The position numbers were made by a program, and so were the translations under genes. The notes beneath the pieces are model-generated. The model was not told the origin of the DNA. It did not search any database and saw nothing but the letters and a program-made list of their open reading frames with translations. Shown here piece after piece: positions 43,448 through 52,404 of a stretch of DNA of 64,000 nucleotides (positions within the stretch are counted from its first letter, which is position 1; each line of letters opens with the position of its first letter). Source of the DNA: Ferriphaselus sp. R-1 (lineage in GTDB: Bacteria > Pseudomonadota > Gammaproteobacteria > Burkholderiales > Gallionellaceae); NCBI RefSeq assembly GCF_000746095.1, contig NZ_JQKP01000013.1:1-64000 (forward strand). The letters run 5' to 3'.

Positions 43448-44481
43448 GATGCCGCCTCTTTCTGTTGTTGACGGTCCAGATGCCAGGCTTCGACACGCTC
43501 GCTGATATGCTCCAGCATCCCACCGCGCGCCTCTTCCGCCGCTCGCTCCAGAGCCGTGCCGAAGGCCAGCACATCCGCGCCACCGTGGCTCTTCACCACG
43601 ATGCCGCGCAGACCGAGGAAGCTGGCCCCGTTGTAACGACGCGGATCGACGCGGCGCTTGAAGGCCTTGAGCACAGGCATCGCCACCAGAGCCATGGCCT
43701 TGGTCACGACGTTGCGATTGAACTCTTCCTTGAGGAAGCTGCCCAGCATGTGGGCCAGCCCTTCAGTGGTCTTGAGCGAGACGTTGCCGACGAAACCGTC
43801 GCACACCACCACGTCCACCACGCCCTTGAAGATGTCGTTGCCTTCGACGTTGCCAACGAAGTTGAGGTCGCTCGCCTGCAACAGCGCAGCCGCCTGTTTG
43901 ACCACTTCGTTGCCCTTGATGTCTTCGCTGCCGATGTTGAGCAGGCCGACGCGCGGACGCTCGATGTGGTCAACCGCACTCACCAGCATGGAACCCATCA
44001 GGGCGAACTGCAGCAGATGTTCGGCGTTGCAATCGACGTTCGCGCCCAGATCGAGCATGCAGGTCTCGCCCTTGACGGTGGGCATGAAGGAAGCGATGGC
44101 GGGACGGTCGATGCCGGGCAGTGTCTTGAGCACGTAGCGCGCAGTAGCCATCAGCGCGCCGGTGTTGCCGGCGCTGACGCAAGCACCCGCCTGACCATCC
44201 TTGACCAGATTGATCGCCACGCGCATCGAGGATTGCTTCTTGTTGCGCAGCGCAAGCTGGGGCGACTCGTCCATACCCACGACCTCGGTCGCCGGATGGA
44301 TCATCAAGCGCGAACTCTGGGAAACGTTCAGCGACTTCAGTTCTGCCTCGATCGCCTCCGGCAACCCCACCAGGATGATGGTGTCCTTGGGATGCTGACG
44401 CAGATGCTGAACCGCAGCAGGCACAGTGACCTTGGTACCATGATCACCGCCCATGGCATCGATAGCTAAGGTTACCCCCAC
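43444..44481 (-). CDS. plsX: Phosphate acyltransferase
   Basis: A 345-residue PlsX ([20 protein letters not shown] at the start; [19 protein letters not shown]-like and [14 protein letters not shown] segments). It makes acyl-phosphate from acyl-ACP for phospholipid synthesis. Downstream of rpmF as in most proteobacteria; a hairpin lies in the 76-base gap. Confidence 0.96.
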   Translation of the reverse strand: MGVTLAIDAMGGDHGTKVTVPAAVQHLRQHPKDTIILVGLPEAIEAELKSLNVSQSSRLMIHPATEVVGMDESPQLALRNKKQSSMRVAINLVKDGQAGACVSAGNTGALMATARYVLKTLPGIDRPAIASFMPTVKGETCMLDLGANVDCNAEHLLQFALMGSMLVSAVDHIERPRVGLLNIGSEDIKGNEVVKQAAALLQASDLNFVGNVEGNDIFKGVVDVVVCDGFVGNVSLKTTEGLAHMLGSFLKEEFNRNVVTKAMALVAMPVLKAFKRRVDPRRYNGASFLGLRGIVVKSHGGADVLAFGTALERAAEEARGGMLEHISERVEAWHLDRQQQKEAAS

Positions 44482-44515
44482 TCTACGGTGCTCCTCGATT
44501 CATTAAGATGGACAA

Positions 44516-44543
44516 AGCCCGGCATGCATGGCATGACCGGGCT
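44516..44543 (-). promoter_or_regulatory. Hairpin between rpmF and plsX
   Basis: AGCCCGG (44516-44522) and CCGGGCT (44537-44543) can pair around a 14-base loop; on the minus strand the stem is followed by TTTGTCC. It may be a weak terminator or attenuator that lowers plsX-fab expression relative to ribosomal protein L32. Confidence 0.45.
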
Positions 44544-44557
44544 GGGAGAGGAGGCTA

Positions 44558-44737
44558 TTACTCGCCCTTGGTCTTGACGACCTTCTTGCCGCGATAGAAA
44601 CCGGTCGGGCTGATGTGGTGACGCAGATGGGTCTCGCCAGTGGACGGCTCGATGGCGGTCGCCGGGTTGGTCAGGAAATCATGCGCACGGTGCATCCCAC
44701 GCTTGGATGGGGACTTCTTATTCTGTTGAACTGCCAT
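44558..44737 (-). CDS. rpmF: Ribosomal protein L32
   Basis: A 59-residue basic protein ([20 protein letters not shown] at the start, [15 protein letters not shown] near the end), preceded by AGGAG. It lies between yceD and plsX as in most proteobacteria. Zinc-binding cysteines seen in some L32 forms are absent. Confidence 0.97.
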   Translation of the reverse strand: MAVQQNKKSPSKRGMHRAHDFLTNPATAIEPSTGETHLRHHISPTGFYRGKKVVKTKGE

Positions 44738-44759
44738 TTCGTACTCCTAAAATTAAAAA

Positions 44760-45248
44760 CTACTTGCTCTTCAATCCTGCCAGCACCGCAAACGGGTTCG
44801 TTTCCGGCTGACTCAATCCTGCGCTGTCGGCAACGCATTCACCCTCGGCGTGGCGGGGAGCGAACGGCAAAGCCAGCAACAACTCATCTTCCAGCAAACC
44901 GACCACATCCAGTTGATGCGTGGCGGCGATGCTATCGAACGCTTCATCCTCATCGGCGAACTCGTCCAGCTCGCCCTCCACCAGATGCAGGCGGGAAATC
45001 ACCCGCACCGGATAGGTCATCGCTTCGAGGCAGCGCTGGCAACGAGGCTGGCAACTTCCTTCCAGCGACAACTCCAGCATCAGCCTGTCTTCCTTATCCA
45101 GGTAGCCGCGCAGCTCATAACGAATGACACCCTCGCCTGTCGCCAGCACATCCTGCAAACGCGGCAGCGCGGAGACCGCCACTTCACCACGCAACTCCTT
45201 GCCCTGACTGGCAAATTCCGAACTGTCGATGAAAGGCTGTGCAAACAT
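44760..45248 (-). CDS. yceD: YceD family (DUF177) protein
   Basis: The ATG at 45248 ([20 protein letters not shown]) gives 162 residues. The [12 protein letters not shown] motif and a region rich in acidic residues ([14 protein letters not shown]) identify YceD, which affects 23S rRNA accumulation. It is upstream of rpmF with 22 bases between them and divergent from yceF. Confidence 0.93.
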   Translation of the reverse strand: MFAQPFIDSSEFASQGKELRGEVAVSALPRLQDVLATGEGVIRYELRGYLDKEDRLMLELSLEGSCQPRCQRCLEAMTYPVRVISRLHLVEGELDEFADEDEAFDSIAATHQLDVVGLLEDELLLALPFAPRHAEGECVADSAGLSQPETNPFAVLAGLKSK

Positions 45249-45302
45249 GAGGCGCGCATGATATATATTTCGACCTCCCCTGTCAAAAATCACGGAAAAA
45301 TC

Positions 45303-45887
45303 TTGAATTCTCAGCCGCTTGTTCTTGCCTCCACCTCGCCCTACCGCAGCGAACTACTCTCCCGCCTGCGCCTTCACTTCAAGACCGCCGCCCCCGATGT
45401 GGACGAAACTCCCTTACCCGGCGAATCCGCCCGCGACACCTCGCTGCGGCTGTCGCGCGCAAAGGCGCTGGCGGTCGCCGAGCGCTTCCCCGATGCCCTG
45501 ATCATCGGCTCCGACCAGGTGGCCCTATTGGACGGACAGCAGATTGGCAAGCCGGGAAATCATGAGAATGCCGTGCGACAGTTGCAGGCGATGCGCGGCA
45601 AGACCGTGATCTTCTATACCGCGCTCACCCTGCACAACGCCCGTAGCGGCGAGACGCAAACCGGGGTGGCCGAGAACCGCGTCAGCTTCCGCATGCTGAC
45701 GGATGACGAGATCGAGTCCTACCTGCGCATGGAGCAACCTTATAACTGCGCAGGTAGCGCCAAGTCCGAAGGGCTGGGTATCGCACTCATCGAACGCATG
45801 GAAGGTGACGACCCCAACGCGCTCATCGGACTCCCTATGATCCTGCTGATCTCGATGCTGAAAAATCAGGGCACCTCCCCTTTTTAA
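45303..45887 (+). CDS. yceF: Maf-family nucleotide pyrophosphatase YceF
   Basis: The protein begins [20 protein letters not shown] and has [32 protein letters not shown] and [20 protein letters not shown], marking Maf/HAM1-like pyrophosphatases. The place opposite yceD-rpmF-plsX matches YceF, which prefers 7-methyl-GTP. I took the TTG at 45303 as start because it gives a normal N-terminus (194 residues) after GGAA; an in-frame ATG at 45258 would add 15 residues. Confidence 0.88.
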   Translation: MNSQPLVLASTSPYRSELLSRLRLHFKTAAPDVDETPLPGESARDTSLRLSRAKALAVAERFPDALIIGSDQVALLDGQQIGKPGNHENAVRQLQAMRGKTVIFYTALTLHNARSGETQTGVAENRVSFRMLTDDEIESYLRMEQPYNCAGSAKSEGLGIALIERMEGDDPNALIGLPMILLISMLKNQGTSPF

Positions 45888-45989
45888 CGCTTCACATAGC
45901 CACCGATTTTAGTTAGGATGCCACCTGAGTTCAGCTTCACCCATTCCGGCAAGACCCAATCAACCCTCTAGACATAAGTGAGACACACC

Positions 45990-46316
45990 ATGAGCGAGCA
46001 CATTAGTTATGTGACTGACCAATCCTTCGCCTCCGACGTATTGCAGTCGCCCGTTCCAGTTCTGGTCGACTACTGGGCGGAGTGGTGCGGCCCCTGCCGC
46101 ATGATCGGCCCCATCCTGGAAGAAGTCGCAAAAGATTATGCTGGCCGCCTGACCGTTGCCAAACTGAACGTGGACGAGAACCAAGCCACTCCGGGCAAGT
46201 ACGGCATCCGTGGCATCCCGACCCTGATGCTGTTCAAGAACGGCAACGTCGAAGCCACCAAGGTCGGCGCCCTGTCCAAGTCGCAACTCACCGCCTTCAT
46301 TGACAGCCACATCTGA
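45990..46316 (+). CDS. trxA: Thioredoxin 1
   Basis: The ATG at 45990 ([20 protein letters not shown]) gives 108 residues. Active site [10 protein letters not shown] and cis-Pro in [11 protein letters not shown]. General cytoplasmic reductant. Lies upstream of rho with 131 bases between, as in many proteobacteria. Confidence 0.97.
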   Translation: MSEHISYVTDQSFASDVLQSPVPVLVDYWAEWCGPCRMIGPILEEVAKDYAGRLTVAKLNVDENQATPGKYGIRGIPTLMLFKNGNVEATKVGALSKSQLTAFIDSHI

Positions 46317-46447
46317 ACCGATTAACCTCGCGCCTGCATTCGCCCCGCTGTAACACGAACCATTACCGAACAGCGGCAGTGCGGGCGCTTCCCGTCTGAA
46401 TCCCCCTTTCCCCGGTTTTAACCCAAGCAGCATCACCCACTCATACC
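46317..46447 (+). promoter_or_regulatory. rho leader region
   Basis: The 131 bases between trxA and rho hold a pyrimidine-rich, C-over-G segment (for instance CGCTTCCCGTCTGAATCCCC) before rho. In other bacteria the rho leader mediates autoregulation by Rho itself at such C-rich sites. No open frame of note. Confidence 0.35.
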
Positions 46448-47704
46448 ATGCATCTATCCGACCTGAAAGCCAAACACGTCACCGAACTCGTTGAGATGGC
46501 CGTTGCCAACTCGATCGACAATGCCAACCGCATGCGCAAGCAGGACCTGATCTTTGCGCTACTGAAGAATCAGGCCAAGAAGGGCGAGAGCATCTTCGGC
46601 GACGGCACGCTGGAGATCCTGCCGGACGGCTTCGGCTTCCTGCGCTCGCCCGACACCTCGTACCTCGCCGGCCCGGACGACATCTACGTCAGTCCCAGCC
46701 AGATCCGCCGCTTCAACCTGCACACCGGCGACTCCATCGAGGGCGAGATCCGCACCCCCAAGGACGGCGAACGCTACGTGGCGCTGGTCAAGGTGGACCG
46801 GGTCAACAACGAGCCGCCGGAGAACGCCAAGAACAAGATTCTGTTCGAGAACCTGACACCACTGTTCCCCAAGGAGCCACTGCGGCTGGAGCGCGACATC
46901 AAGGCTGAGGAGAACGTGACAGGCCGCATCATCGACATCGTCGCCCCCATCGGCAAGGGCCAGCGCGGCCTGCTGGTCGCCTCGCCCAAGTCCGGCAAAA
47001 CGGTGATGCTGCAACACATCGCCCACTCCATCTCGGCCAACAATCCTGATGCGACCCTGATCGTGCTGCTGATCGACGAGCGTCCGGAAGAAGTGACCGA
47101 GATGACGCGCACGGTGCGCGGCGAGGTGGTCGCCTCCACCTTCGACGAACCGGCCACCCGCCACGTGCAAGTCGCCGAGATGGTGCTGGAGAAAGCCAAG
47201 CGCCTGGTCGAGCACAAGAAGGATGTGATCATCCTGCTCGATTCCATCACCCGCCTGGCACGCGCCTACAACACCGTCATCCCCTCCTCCGGCAAGGTGC
47301 TGACCGGCGGCGTCGATGCCAACGCCCTGCAAAAGCCCAAGCGCTTCTTCGGCGCAGCGCGCAACATCGAGGAAGGCGGCTCGTTGACCATCATCGCCAC
47401 CGCGCTGGTGGATACCGGCAGTCGCATGGATGACGTGATCTACGAAGAATTCAAGGGCACCGGCAACATGGAAATCCACCTGGATCGCCGCATGGCCGAG
47501 AAGCGCATCTACCCGGCGATTAACATCAATCGCTCCGGCACCCGCAAGGAAGAGCTGCTGATCAAGGCCGACATCCTGCAACGCATCTGGGTACTGCGCA
47601 AACTGCTCTACCCGATGGACGAGCTGGAGGCAATGGAGTTCCTGCTCGACAAGATCAAGGCGACCAAGAACAACGCCGAGTTCTTCGACTCGATGCGCCG
47701 CTGA
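46448..47704 (+). CDS. rho: Transcription termination factor Rho
   Basis: A 418-residue Rho: N-terminal helical domain ([20 protein letters not shown]), RNA-binding cold-shock-like domain ([13 protein letters not shown]), and ATPase with [20 protein letters not shown]. No unusual insertion is present. Confidence 0.98.
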   Translation: MHLSDLKAKHVTELVEMAVANSIDNANRMRKQDLIFALLKNQAKKGESIFGDGTLEILPDGFGFLRSPDTSYLAGPDDIYVSPSQIRRFNLHTGDSIEGEIRTPKDGERYVALVKVDRVNNEPPENAKNKILFENLTPLFPKEPLRLERDIKAEENVTGRIIDIVAPIGKGQRGLLVASPKSGKTVMLQHIAHSISANNPDATLIVLLIDERPEEVTEMTRTVRGEVVASTFDEPATRHVQVAEMVLEKAKRLVEHKKDVIILLDSITRLARAYNTVIPSSGKVLTGGVDANALQKPKRFFGAARNIEEGGSLTIIATALVDTGSRMDDVIYEEFKGTGNMEIHLDRRMAEKRIYPAININRSGTRKEELLIKADILQRIWVLRKLLYPMDELEAMEFLLDKIKATKNNAEFFDSMRR

Positions 47705-47717
47705 TCTGCCCGCAGCG

Positions 47718-48230
47718 ATGAGCCGCCCCTCTCTGGCGATCGTGGTGGCGATGGCGCAGAACCGCACCATCGGCATCGACAACACCCTGCCCTGGCGCTG
47801 CCCGGAAGACTTGCAGCATTTCAAGGCCCTGACCATGGGCCACCACCTCATCATGGGGCGCAAGACCTTCGATTCGATCGGCAAGGCGCTACCGGGACGC
47901 ACCACCGTGGTGGTGACCCGCAACACGGCGTGGGCTGCGCCGGGTTGCATCGCCGCGCACTCGCTGCAACAGGCCATCGATGCCTGCCGTGGCGACGAGA
48001 TCGCCTTCGTGGTGGGCGGTGCGGAGTTGTACGCCCAGGCTCTCCCGCTGGTAGACACGCTCTACGTCACCGAGATCGGACAGCCGGTGACCGGCGATGC
48101 CCACTTCCCGGACTTTTCGCCTGAAGCATGGCAGGAGACCGAGCGCAGGAGCAGCTCACAGGAAACACCGCAACCGTTGAGTTACGACTTCGTCACCTAC
48201 CGCAGAAAGCCTGCCAAACGGGACAAATAA
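47718..48230 (+). CDS. folA: Dihydrofolate reductase
   Basis: A 170-residue DHFR: SLAIVVAMAQNRTIGIDNTL with active-site Asp region, PWRCPEDLQHFKALTMGHHL, GRKTFDSIG and VVGGAELYAQALPL. Reduces dihydrofolate. Starts 13 bases after rho and may be read through. Confidence 0.95.
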   Translation: MSRPSLAIVVAMAQNRTIGIDNTLPWRCPEDLQHFKALTMGHHLIMGRKTFDSIGKALPGRTTVVVTRNTAWAAPGCIAAHSLQQAIDACRGDEIAFVVGGAELYAQALPLVDTLYVTEIGQPVTGDAHFPDFSPEAWQETERRSSSQETPQPLSYDFVTYRRKPAKRDK

Positions 48231-48240
48231 GCGAATCTTC

Positions 48241-48269
48241 TTGCGCCGTCAGGTGGATTCTGTTAATAA
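48241..48269 (+). promoter_or_regulatory. Probable promoter for dksA
   Basis: TTGCGC (48241-48246) and TAATAA (48264-48269) with a 17-base spacer and a TG one base before the -10 box (extended -10). It is 39 bases from the dksA start. Confidence 0.4.
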
Positions 48270-48307
48270 AGCGCGTTTTGAAAATTCCACCGATTCTGGA
48301 GATGTAA

Positions 48308-48727
48308 ATGCCTCAACCTAGCAAGCCCGTCGCCGCGTACAAACCCAAAAAGGGTGAAGCCTATATGAGCCCGGCCCAGCTGGAGCACTTCCGCTCCATA
48401 CTGGGCAGCCTGAAGACTGAGTTGAGCCACGAGATCGACCGTACCGTGCATACCATGCAGGACGAAGCCACCGTGTTCGCCGACCCCAACGACCGGGCCA
48501 GCCAGGAATCGGACATGAGTCTGGAACTGCGCAACCGCGACCGCGAGCGCAAGCTAATCAAGAACATCGACAAGATGTTGGTGCGCATCGATGAGGGCGA
48601 TTACGGCTACTGCGACAAGTGCGGCATCGAGATCGGCCTGAGCCGCCTGGAGGCGCGCCCCACCGCCACGCTGTGCATAGACTGCAAGACGCTGGAAGAG
48701 ATACGCGAAAAACAGATGGCGCGCTGA
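48308..48727 (+). CDS. dksA: RNA polymerase-binding regulator DksA
   Basis: A 139-residue protein with a coiled-coil (LEHFRSILGSLKTELSHEID) whose tip (DPNDRASQESDM) enters the RNA polymerase channel, and a four-Cys zinc finger (CDKCGIEIG ... CIDCKTLEE). DksA works with ppGpp in the stringent response. A hairpin follows. Confidence 0.96.
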   Translation: MPQPSKPVAAYKPKKGEAYMSPAQLEHFRSILGSLKTELSHEIDRTVHTMQDEATVFADPNDRASQESDMSLELRNRDRERKLIKNIDKMLVRIDEGDYGYCDKCGIEIGLSRLEARPTATLCIDCKTLEEIREKQMAR

Positions 48728-48748
48728 TCGGCCACCTGCCTCAAAGAT

Positions 48749-48777
48749 GAAGCCCGCTTGCGCGGGCTTCGTCGTTT
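48749..48777 (+). terminator. Rho-independent terminator of dksA
   Basis: GAAGCCCGC (48749-48757) and GCGGGCTTC (48762-48770) form a 9-base stem with a TTGC loop, followed by GTCGTTT. Confidence 0.8.
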
Positions 48778-48800
48778 CAAGGCCGGGGCGTGTGACCCGG

Positions 48801-49268
48801 CTAAGGCTTGCGCTGATCTGGCCGCACGCGCGCGGTCAGCATGACATCGGCCTCATCGCCATCCACGGTATTGCCCGCCGCATCCAGCAGCGGCTGGTCA
48901 TAATCGTTCCAGCCGCGTACCCCGGTCCGGAGCGAAACGACGTTGCGGAACCCCATGCGCAGCATCACATCGGCAGCCAGCACCGAACGCTTGCCGGAGC
49001 GGCAGATCACCACGATCTCGGCCTCCTGACCACCGGCCAGCTCGGGCACGGTCTCGTCATAATCCCACTCGCAGGATTGCTCCAGCACGCCGCGCGGCAC
49101 ATTGATCGAACCGGGGATGCGCAGCGCCGCGAACTCTGCCGGCTCGCGCACATCGAGCAGGATCAGCGGCACACCGGTCGCCAGTCGCGCACGCAAATCC
49201 CAGGGCTGGATCTCGCGCACCCGCGTCAGCGCCTCAGCCACCATCGCGTTGTAAGCGACCATGCTCAC
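48801..49268 (-). CDS. Rhodanese-like protein
   Basis: A 155-residue single rhodanese domain ([20 protein letters not shown]; active Cys in [10 protein letters not shown]). GTG at 49268 overlaps the rlmD stop; an ATG at 49262 is the alternative. Such proteins move sulfur or serve as sulfur carriers; the specific role is unknown. A short N-terminal helix precedes the domain. Confidence 0.88.
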   Translation of the reverse strand: MSMVAYNAMVAEALTRVREIQPWDLRARLATGVPLILLDVREPAEFAALRIPGSINVPRGVLEQSCEWDYDETVPELAGGQEAEIVVICRSGKRSVLAADVMLRMGFRNVVSLRTGVRGWNDYDQPLLDAAGNTVDGDEADVMLTARVRPDQRKP

Positions 49269-50575
49269 TCCCGCTCGAACAAGGCGATGGATTCGACGTG
49301 CGAGGTGTGTGGAAACATGTTCATCACGCCAGCCGCGCTCAGTTTGTAGCCGTGCACCTGCACCAGCAGGGACGCGTCACGCGCCAACGTCGCCGGGTTG
49401 CAGCTCACATAGACGATGCGCCGGGGCGCGATCTCCGGCGTAATCGCCTTGACCAGCTCGATGGCACCGTCACGCGGCGGGTCGATCAGCCAGCGGTCGA
49501 ACCGGCCCAGCTTCGCCAACTCCGCCGCATCCATCTCGAACAGGTTCATCGCCATGAACGCGGTATTGGCCGACAGGCCGTTATGGGCGGCATTCTGCGC
49601 AGCGCGTCTCACCAGCGCGGCACTGCCCTCGATGCCCAGTACCTGTGCGCCGCTGCGCGCGATGGGCAAGGTGAAGTTGCCCAGACCACAGAAGAAATCG
49701 GCGATGCGCTCGCCCGGCTGCGGAGCCAGCAAGCGCACGGCGCGGTGCACCATCACCCGGTTGAGCTGGTGGTTGACCTGGGTGAACTCGGTCGGCGCGA
49801 ACGGCATCTCGATGCCGAATTCGGGCAAAGTGTAGGTCAGCGCGGGCGCGTCCAGCGGATAGAACGGCTTGACCGTGTCCGGCCCCTTGGTCTGCGTCCA
49901 GAACTGCACCTTGAACTCGTCCGCATAGGCACGCAACTCGGCTTCATCCTGAGGGCTGAGCGGCCCCAGGATACGCAGCACCAGCGCATCGACGTTGTCG
50001 CCGCAAGCTACCTCGATCTGCGGCAGCTTGTCGCGGATGGATAGCTTGTCCATCAGCTTCACCAGCTCGGTCAGCCGGTAGCCGATCTTGGGCGGCAGAA
50101 TCTCGCACTGGCTCATGTCGGCCACATAGCTGCTGCGTTTCTCGTGGAAGCCGACCAGCGTCTTGTCCTTCTTGATGACGTGACGCACCGACAGCCGCGC
50201 CCGCTGGCGGTAGCCCCAGGTCAGTCCGTGCATGGGCGGCAGTATGGTCTCGGCCTTGACCTTGCCGATGTGCCACAGATTGTCCTCCAGGATGCGCTGC
50301 TTGGCGGCGACCTGTCCGCGCCGCTCCAGATGCTGCATCGAGCAACCGCCACACACACCGAAGTGCGCGCACTTGGGCTGGACGCGCATGTACGACGACT
50401 TGAATATCTGGCCGACCTGCGCCACTTCGAAGTTCGGCTTCTTGCGAAAGGACGAATACGTCACGCGCTCGCCCGGCAGCGCGCCGTCGATGAAGATGGT
50501 CTTGCCTTCGTGCCGCGCAACACCGCGCCCTTCATAGTCGAGCGACTCGACCGTCACCTGCTGATTTTCCGCCAT
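49265..50575 (-). CDS. rlmD: 23S rRNA m5U1939 methyltransferase RlmD
   Basis: The ATG at 50575 ([20 protein letters not shown]) gives 436 residues: TRAM domain, [4Fe-4S] cluster cysteines ([16 protein letters not shown]), and SAM methyltransferase with [13 protein letters not shown] and catalytic Cys in [13 protein letters not shown]. Its cluster would come from the ISC system in this window. Confidence 0.96.
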   Translation of the reverse strand: MAENQQVTVESLDYEGRGVARHEGKTIFIDGALPGERVTYSSFRKKPNFEVAQVGQIFKSSYMRVQPKCAHFGVCGGCSMQHLERRGQVAAKQRILEDNLWHIGKVKAETILPPMHGLTWGYRQRARLSVRHVIKKDKTLVGFHEKRSSYVADMSQCEILPPKIGYRLTELVKLMDKLSIRDKLPQIEVACGDNVDALVLRILGPLSPQDEAELRAYADEFKVQFWTQTKGPDTVKPFYPLDAPALTYTLPEFGIEMPFAPTEFTQVNHQLNRVMVHRAVRLLAPQPGERIADFFCGLGNFTLPIARSGAQVLGIEGSAALVRRAAQNAAHNGLSANTAFMAMNLFEMDAAELAKLGRFDRWLIDPPRDGAIELVKAITPEIAPRRIVYVSCNPATLARDASLLVQVHGYKLSAAGVMNMFPHTSHVESIALFERE

Positions 50576-50580
50576 GATCC

Positions 50581-50958
50581 CTACCGTTCCGGCTGGACTG
50601 CGCCAGCCTCTATCTTCAACAAAATCCGTCCTGCTGCCGTCCCCGCCAGCCCCCACCCCAACAGCACGCCCGTGCTGTTCGCCAGCATGTCGGCGTACTC
50701 GAAATAGCGATAACCCGTCATCCCTTGCAGGAACTCGATGCCGACACCCATCGCCACGAACGCCAGCCCCAGCCTCACCCTGGAGTACGCCAACTGGCAG
50801 AACCACAGCATCAGCAACGCGTAGGCCAGCGCGTGCTCCAGCTTGTCCACGTTCCAGAATTGAACCGGTTCGGGGGGATGCGGTGTCAGCGAAAGGTAGA
50901 ACACCACGGCCACCCACAGCCAGCCCAGAACCAGCCAGGCCTTGCGTATCGCCGTCAT
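50581..50958 (-). CDS. VanZ-like membrane protein
   Basis: A 125-residue protein with about four transmembrane segments and the VanZ pattern [17 protein letters not shown] and [20 protein letters not shown]. The function of such stand-alone proteins is unknown. It is 5 bases upstream of rlmD's start and one base downstream of the exonuclease stop. Confidence 0.88.
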   Translation of the reverse strand: MTAIRKAWLVLGWLWVAVVFYLSLTPHPPEPVQFWNVDKLEHALAYALLMLWFCQLAYSRVRLGLAFVAMGVGIEFLQGMTGYRYFEYADMLANSTGVLLGWGLAGTAAGRILLKIEAGAVQPER

Positions 50959-50959
50959 G

Positions 50960-51736
50960 TCAAACCGGCCAGGCTGCCAGATATTCCTGCCAGTGCGGCA
51001 GGTCCAGCTTGCCCAGCGTGGCGCGCACCAGCTCGCATTCCCGCTGATACTGCTCGCGGGTGAGCTGCCCGCGCATCATCTGGAAGCGCAGATAGACCAG
51101 CCATGTGTTCACCACGTCGGTCTCGCAGTAGTTGCGTATCTCGGCCAGACGGCCCTGCTGATACGCCTCCCACACGCGGCTACCGTCCATGCCCAGCTTG
51201 CCGGGGAAGCCGATCAGCTTGGCCAGCTCGTCCAGCGGCGCATTGGCGCGGCCCGTGTACATCGCCAGCAAGTCCATCAGATCGAGGTGGCGGGTGTGGT
51301 AACGGCTGATGTAGTTGTTCCATTTGAACTCGCGGTCGTCCTCGCCCATGTCCCAGTAGCGCGGGCTCTGCACACCGTGGATCAGCCCGCGATAGTGCAG
51401 CACCGGCAGATCGAAGCCGCCGCCGTTCCAGCTCACCAACTGCGGCGTGTATTTTTCGATGCCGTCGAAGAAGCGCTGGATCAGGCTGCCTTCGTCCTCG
51501 TCCAGCCCGCCCAACGTCCACACCCGAAAACTATCGCCCTCGCGCAAGGTGCACGAGATCGCCACCACCCGCTGCAGATGATGTTGCAGGAAATCGCCGC
51601 CGGTCTTCTGGCGACGCATCTGAAAAGCCATCTCTGCCACCTCGGCATCACTGACCGCGCCATCGACCTCATACAGTGTGCGCAGCCCGGCGATGTCGGG
51701 AATGGTTTCGATGTCAAAAACGAGAGTGGGAGTCAT
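50960..51736 (-). CDS. Predicted 3'-5' exonuclease, PolB-like
   Basis: The ATG at 51736 (MTPTLVFDIETIPDIAGLRT) gives 258 residues. DEDD exonuclease motifs: VFDIETIPD, LVSWNGGGFDLPVL and NYCETDVVNTWLVY. No polymerase domain follows, as usual for this family. Probably in DNA repair or nucleic acid trimming. A short repeat-like sequence (CCTCCCCCGCGACAGGGGA, from 51752) lies just upstream. Confidence 0.9.
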   Translation of the reverse strand: MTPTLVFDIETIPDIAGLRTLYEVDGAVSDAEVAEMAFQMRRQKTGGDFLQHHLQRVVAISCTLREGDSFRVWTLGGLDEDEGSLIQRFFDGIEKYTPQLVSWNGGGFDLPVLHYRGLIHGVQSPRYWDMGEDDREFKWNNYISRYHTRHLDLMDLLAMYTGRANAPLDELAKLIGFPGKLGMDGSRVWEAYQQGRLAEIRNYCETDVVNTWLVYLRFQMMRGQLTREQYQRECELVRATLGKLDLPHWQEYLAAWPV

Positions 51737-51798
51737 GTACGGTTCCGCCACCCTCCCCCGCGACAGGGGAAGGCGGATCATTTAAATTCAGTGGGAGG

Positions 51799-52215
51799 TT
51801 ATTTCTTCGACCAAGTGCCGCCGCTCTGTACCCACCAGCCTGCTTGGGCGCGCTGGATCCAGCGTTGGGCGAAGGTGCTGCGAATCTCGGTCTGCCATTC
51901 GGGATGGCCGTTGGCGCGGGCGATCTCGGCATACAGGCTGGTGCGGTCCTGGTTCTCGGCGGCGACCAGGCTGTTGACCGCCTGGCGTTGCGCCAGGGGC
52001 ACGGCGCTGGCATCGTGCACGGCGACGAGTCCGTCAGCGGTCAGGCCGACCGCTCCGCTGGCGTACAGCCCGGCCAGCTGGGCATGGCGCGCCTGCATGG
52101 ATTGTTTCAATGCGGCGACACCGGGCGTGTTCACTTCCAAGTCGGCTTGCGCCAGTGCTGCCGTGGAAAGACACAGCGCCAGCAAGGTCAGGCAAAATTT
52201 CAGCAAGCGGTTCAT
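51799..52215 (-). CDS. ydbL: YdbL family (DUF1318) periplasmic protein
   Basis: A 138-residue product with signal peptide (MNRLLKFCLTLLALCLSTAA, cleavage after ALA). VGLTADGLVAVHDA and LVAAENQDRTSLYAEIARAN are typical DUF1318. Follows the ynbE-like gene with a 4-base overlap. In E. coli YdbL modulates the YdbH-YnbE bridge. Confidence 0.9.
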   Translation of the reverse strand: MNRLLKFCLTLLALCLSTAALAQADLEVNTPGVAALKQSMQARHAQLAGLYASGAVGLTADGLVAVHDASAVPLAQRQAVNSLVAAENQDRTSLYAEIARANGHPEWQTEIRSTFAQRWIQRAQAGWWVQSGGTWSKK

Positions 52216-52394
52216 TTCGTTTCCTCCTTCTTGGCCTCAGGCGCAGCCGCCTTGTCGGGATGTTGCGTCTGCCAGACTTCGTCGATGATCTTGTCCGCCG
52301 CCTTCTCCGCCGCAGCCGCCGGGAAGTAGATGTTGATGGTGACGCAGGCGGTCAGGGCTGCACCCGCCAAAGGTAGTGCGATCCAGTTCTTCAT
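52212..52394 (-). CDS. ynbE: YnbE-like small lipoprotein
   Basis: A 60-residue product with lipobox LTACVT (Cys17 lipidated) and the TINIYFPAAAAEKAADKIID segment typical of YnbE. Outer membrane partner of YdbH in E. coli, forming part of an intermembrane bridge in lipid transport. Lies between ydbH and ydbL as in enterobacteria. Confidence 0.9.
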   Translation of the reverse strand: MKNWIALPLAGAALTACVTINIYFPAAAAEKAADKIIDEVWQTQHPDKAAAPEAKKEETK

Positions 52395-52404
52395 TGAGGC
52401 TCCT

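Noticed and set aside
51750-51782. Insertion element between ydbL and the exonuclease gene
   Set aside because: Only a short pyrimidine-rich repeat-like stretch is present; too little to call a mobile element.
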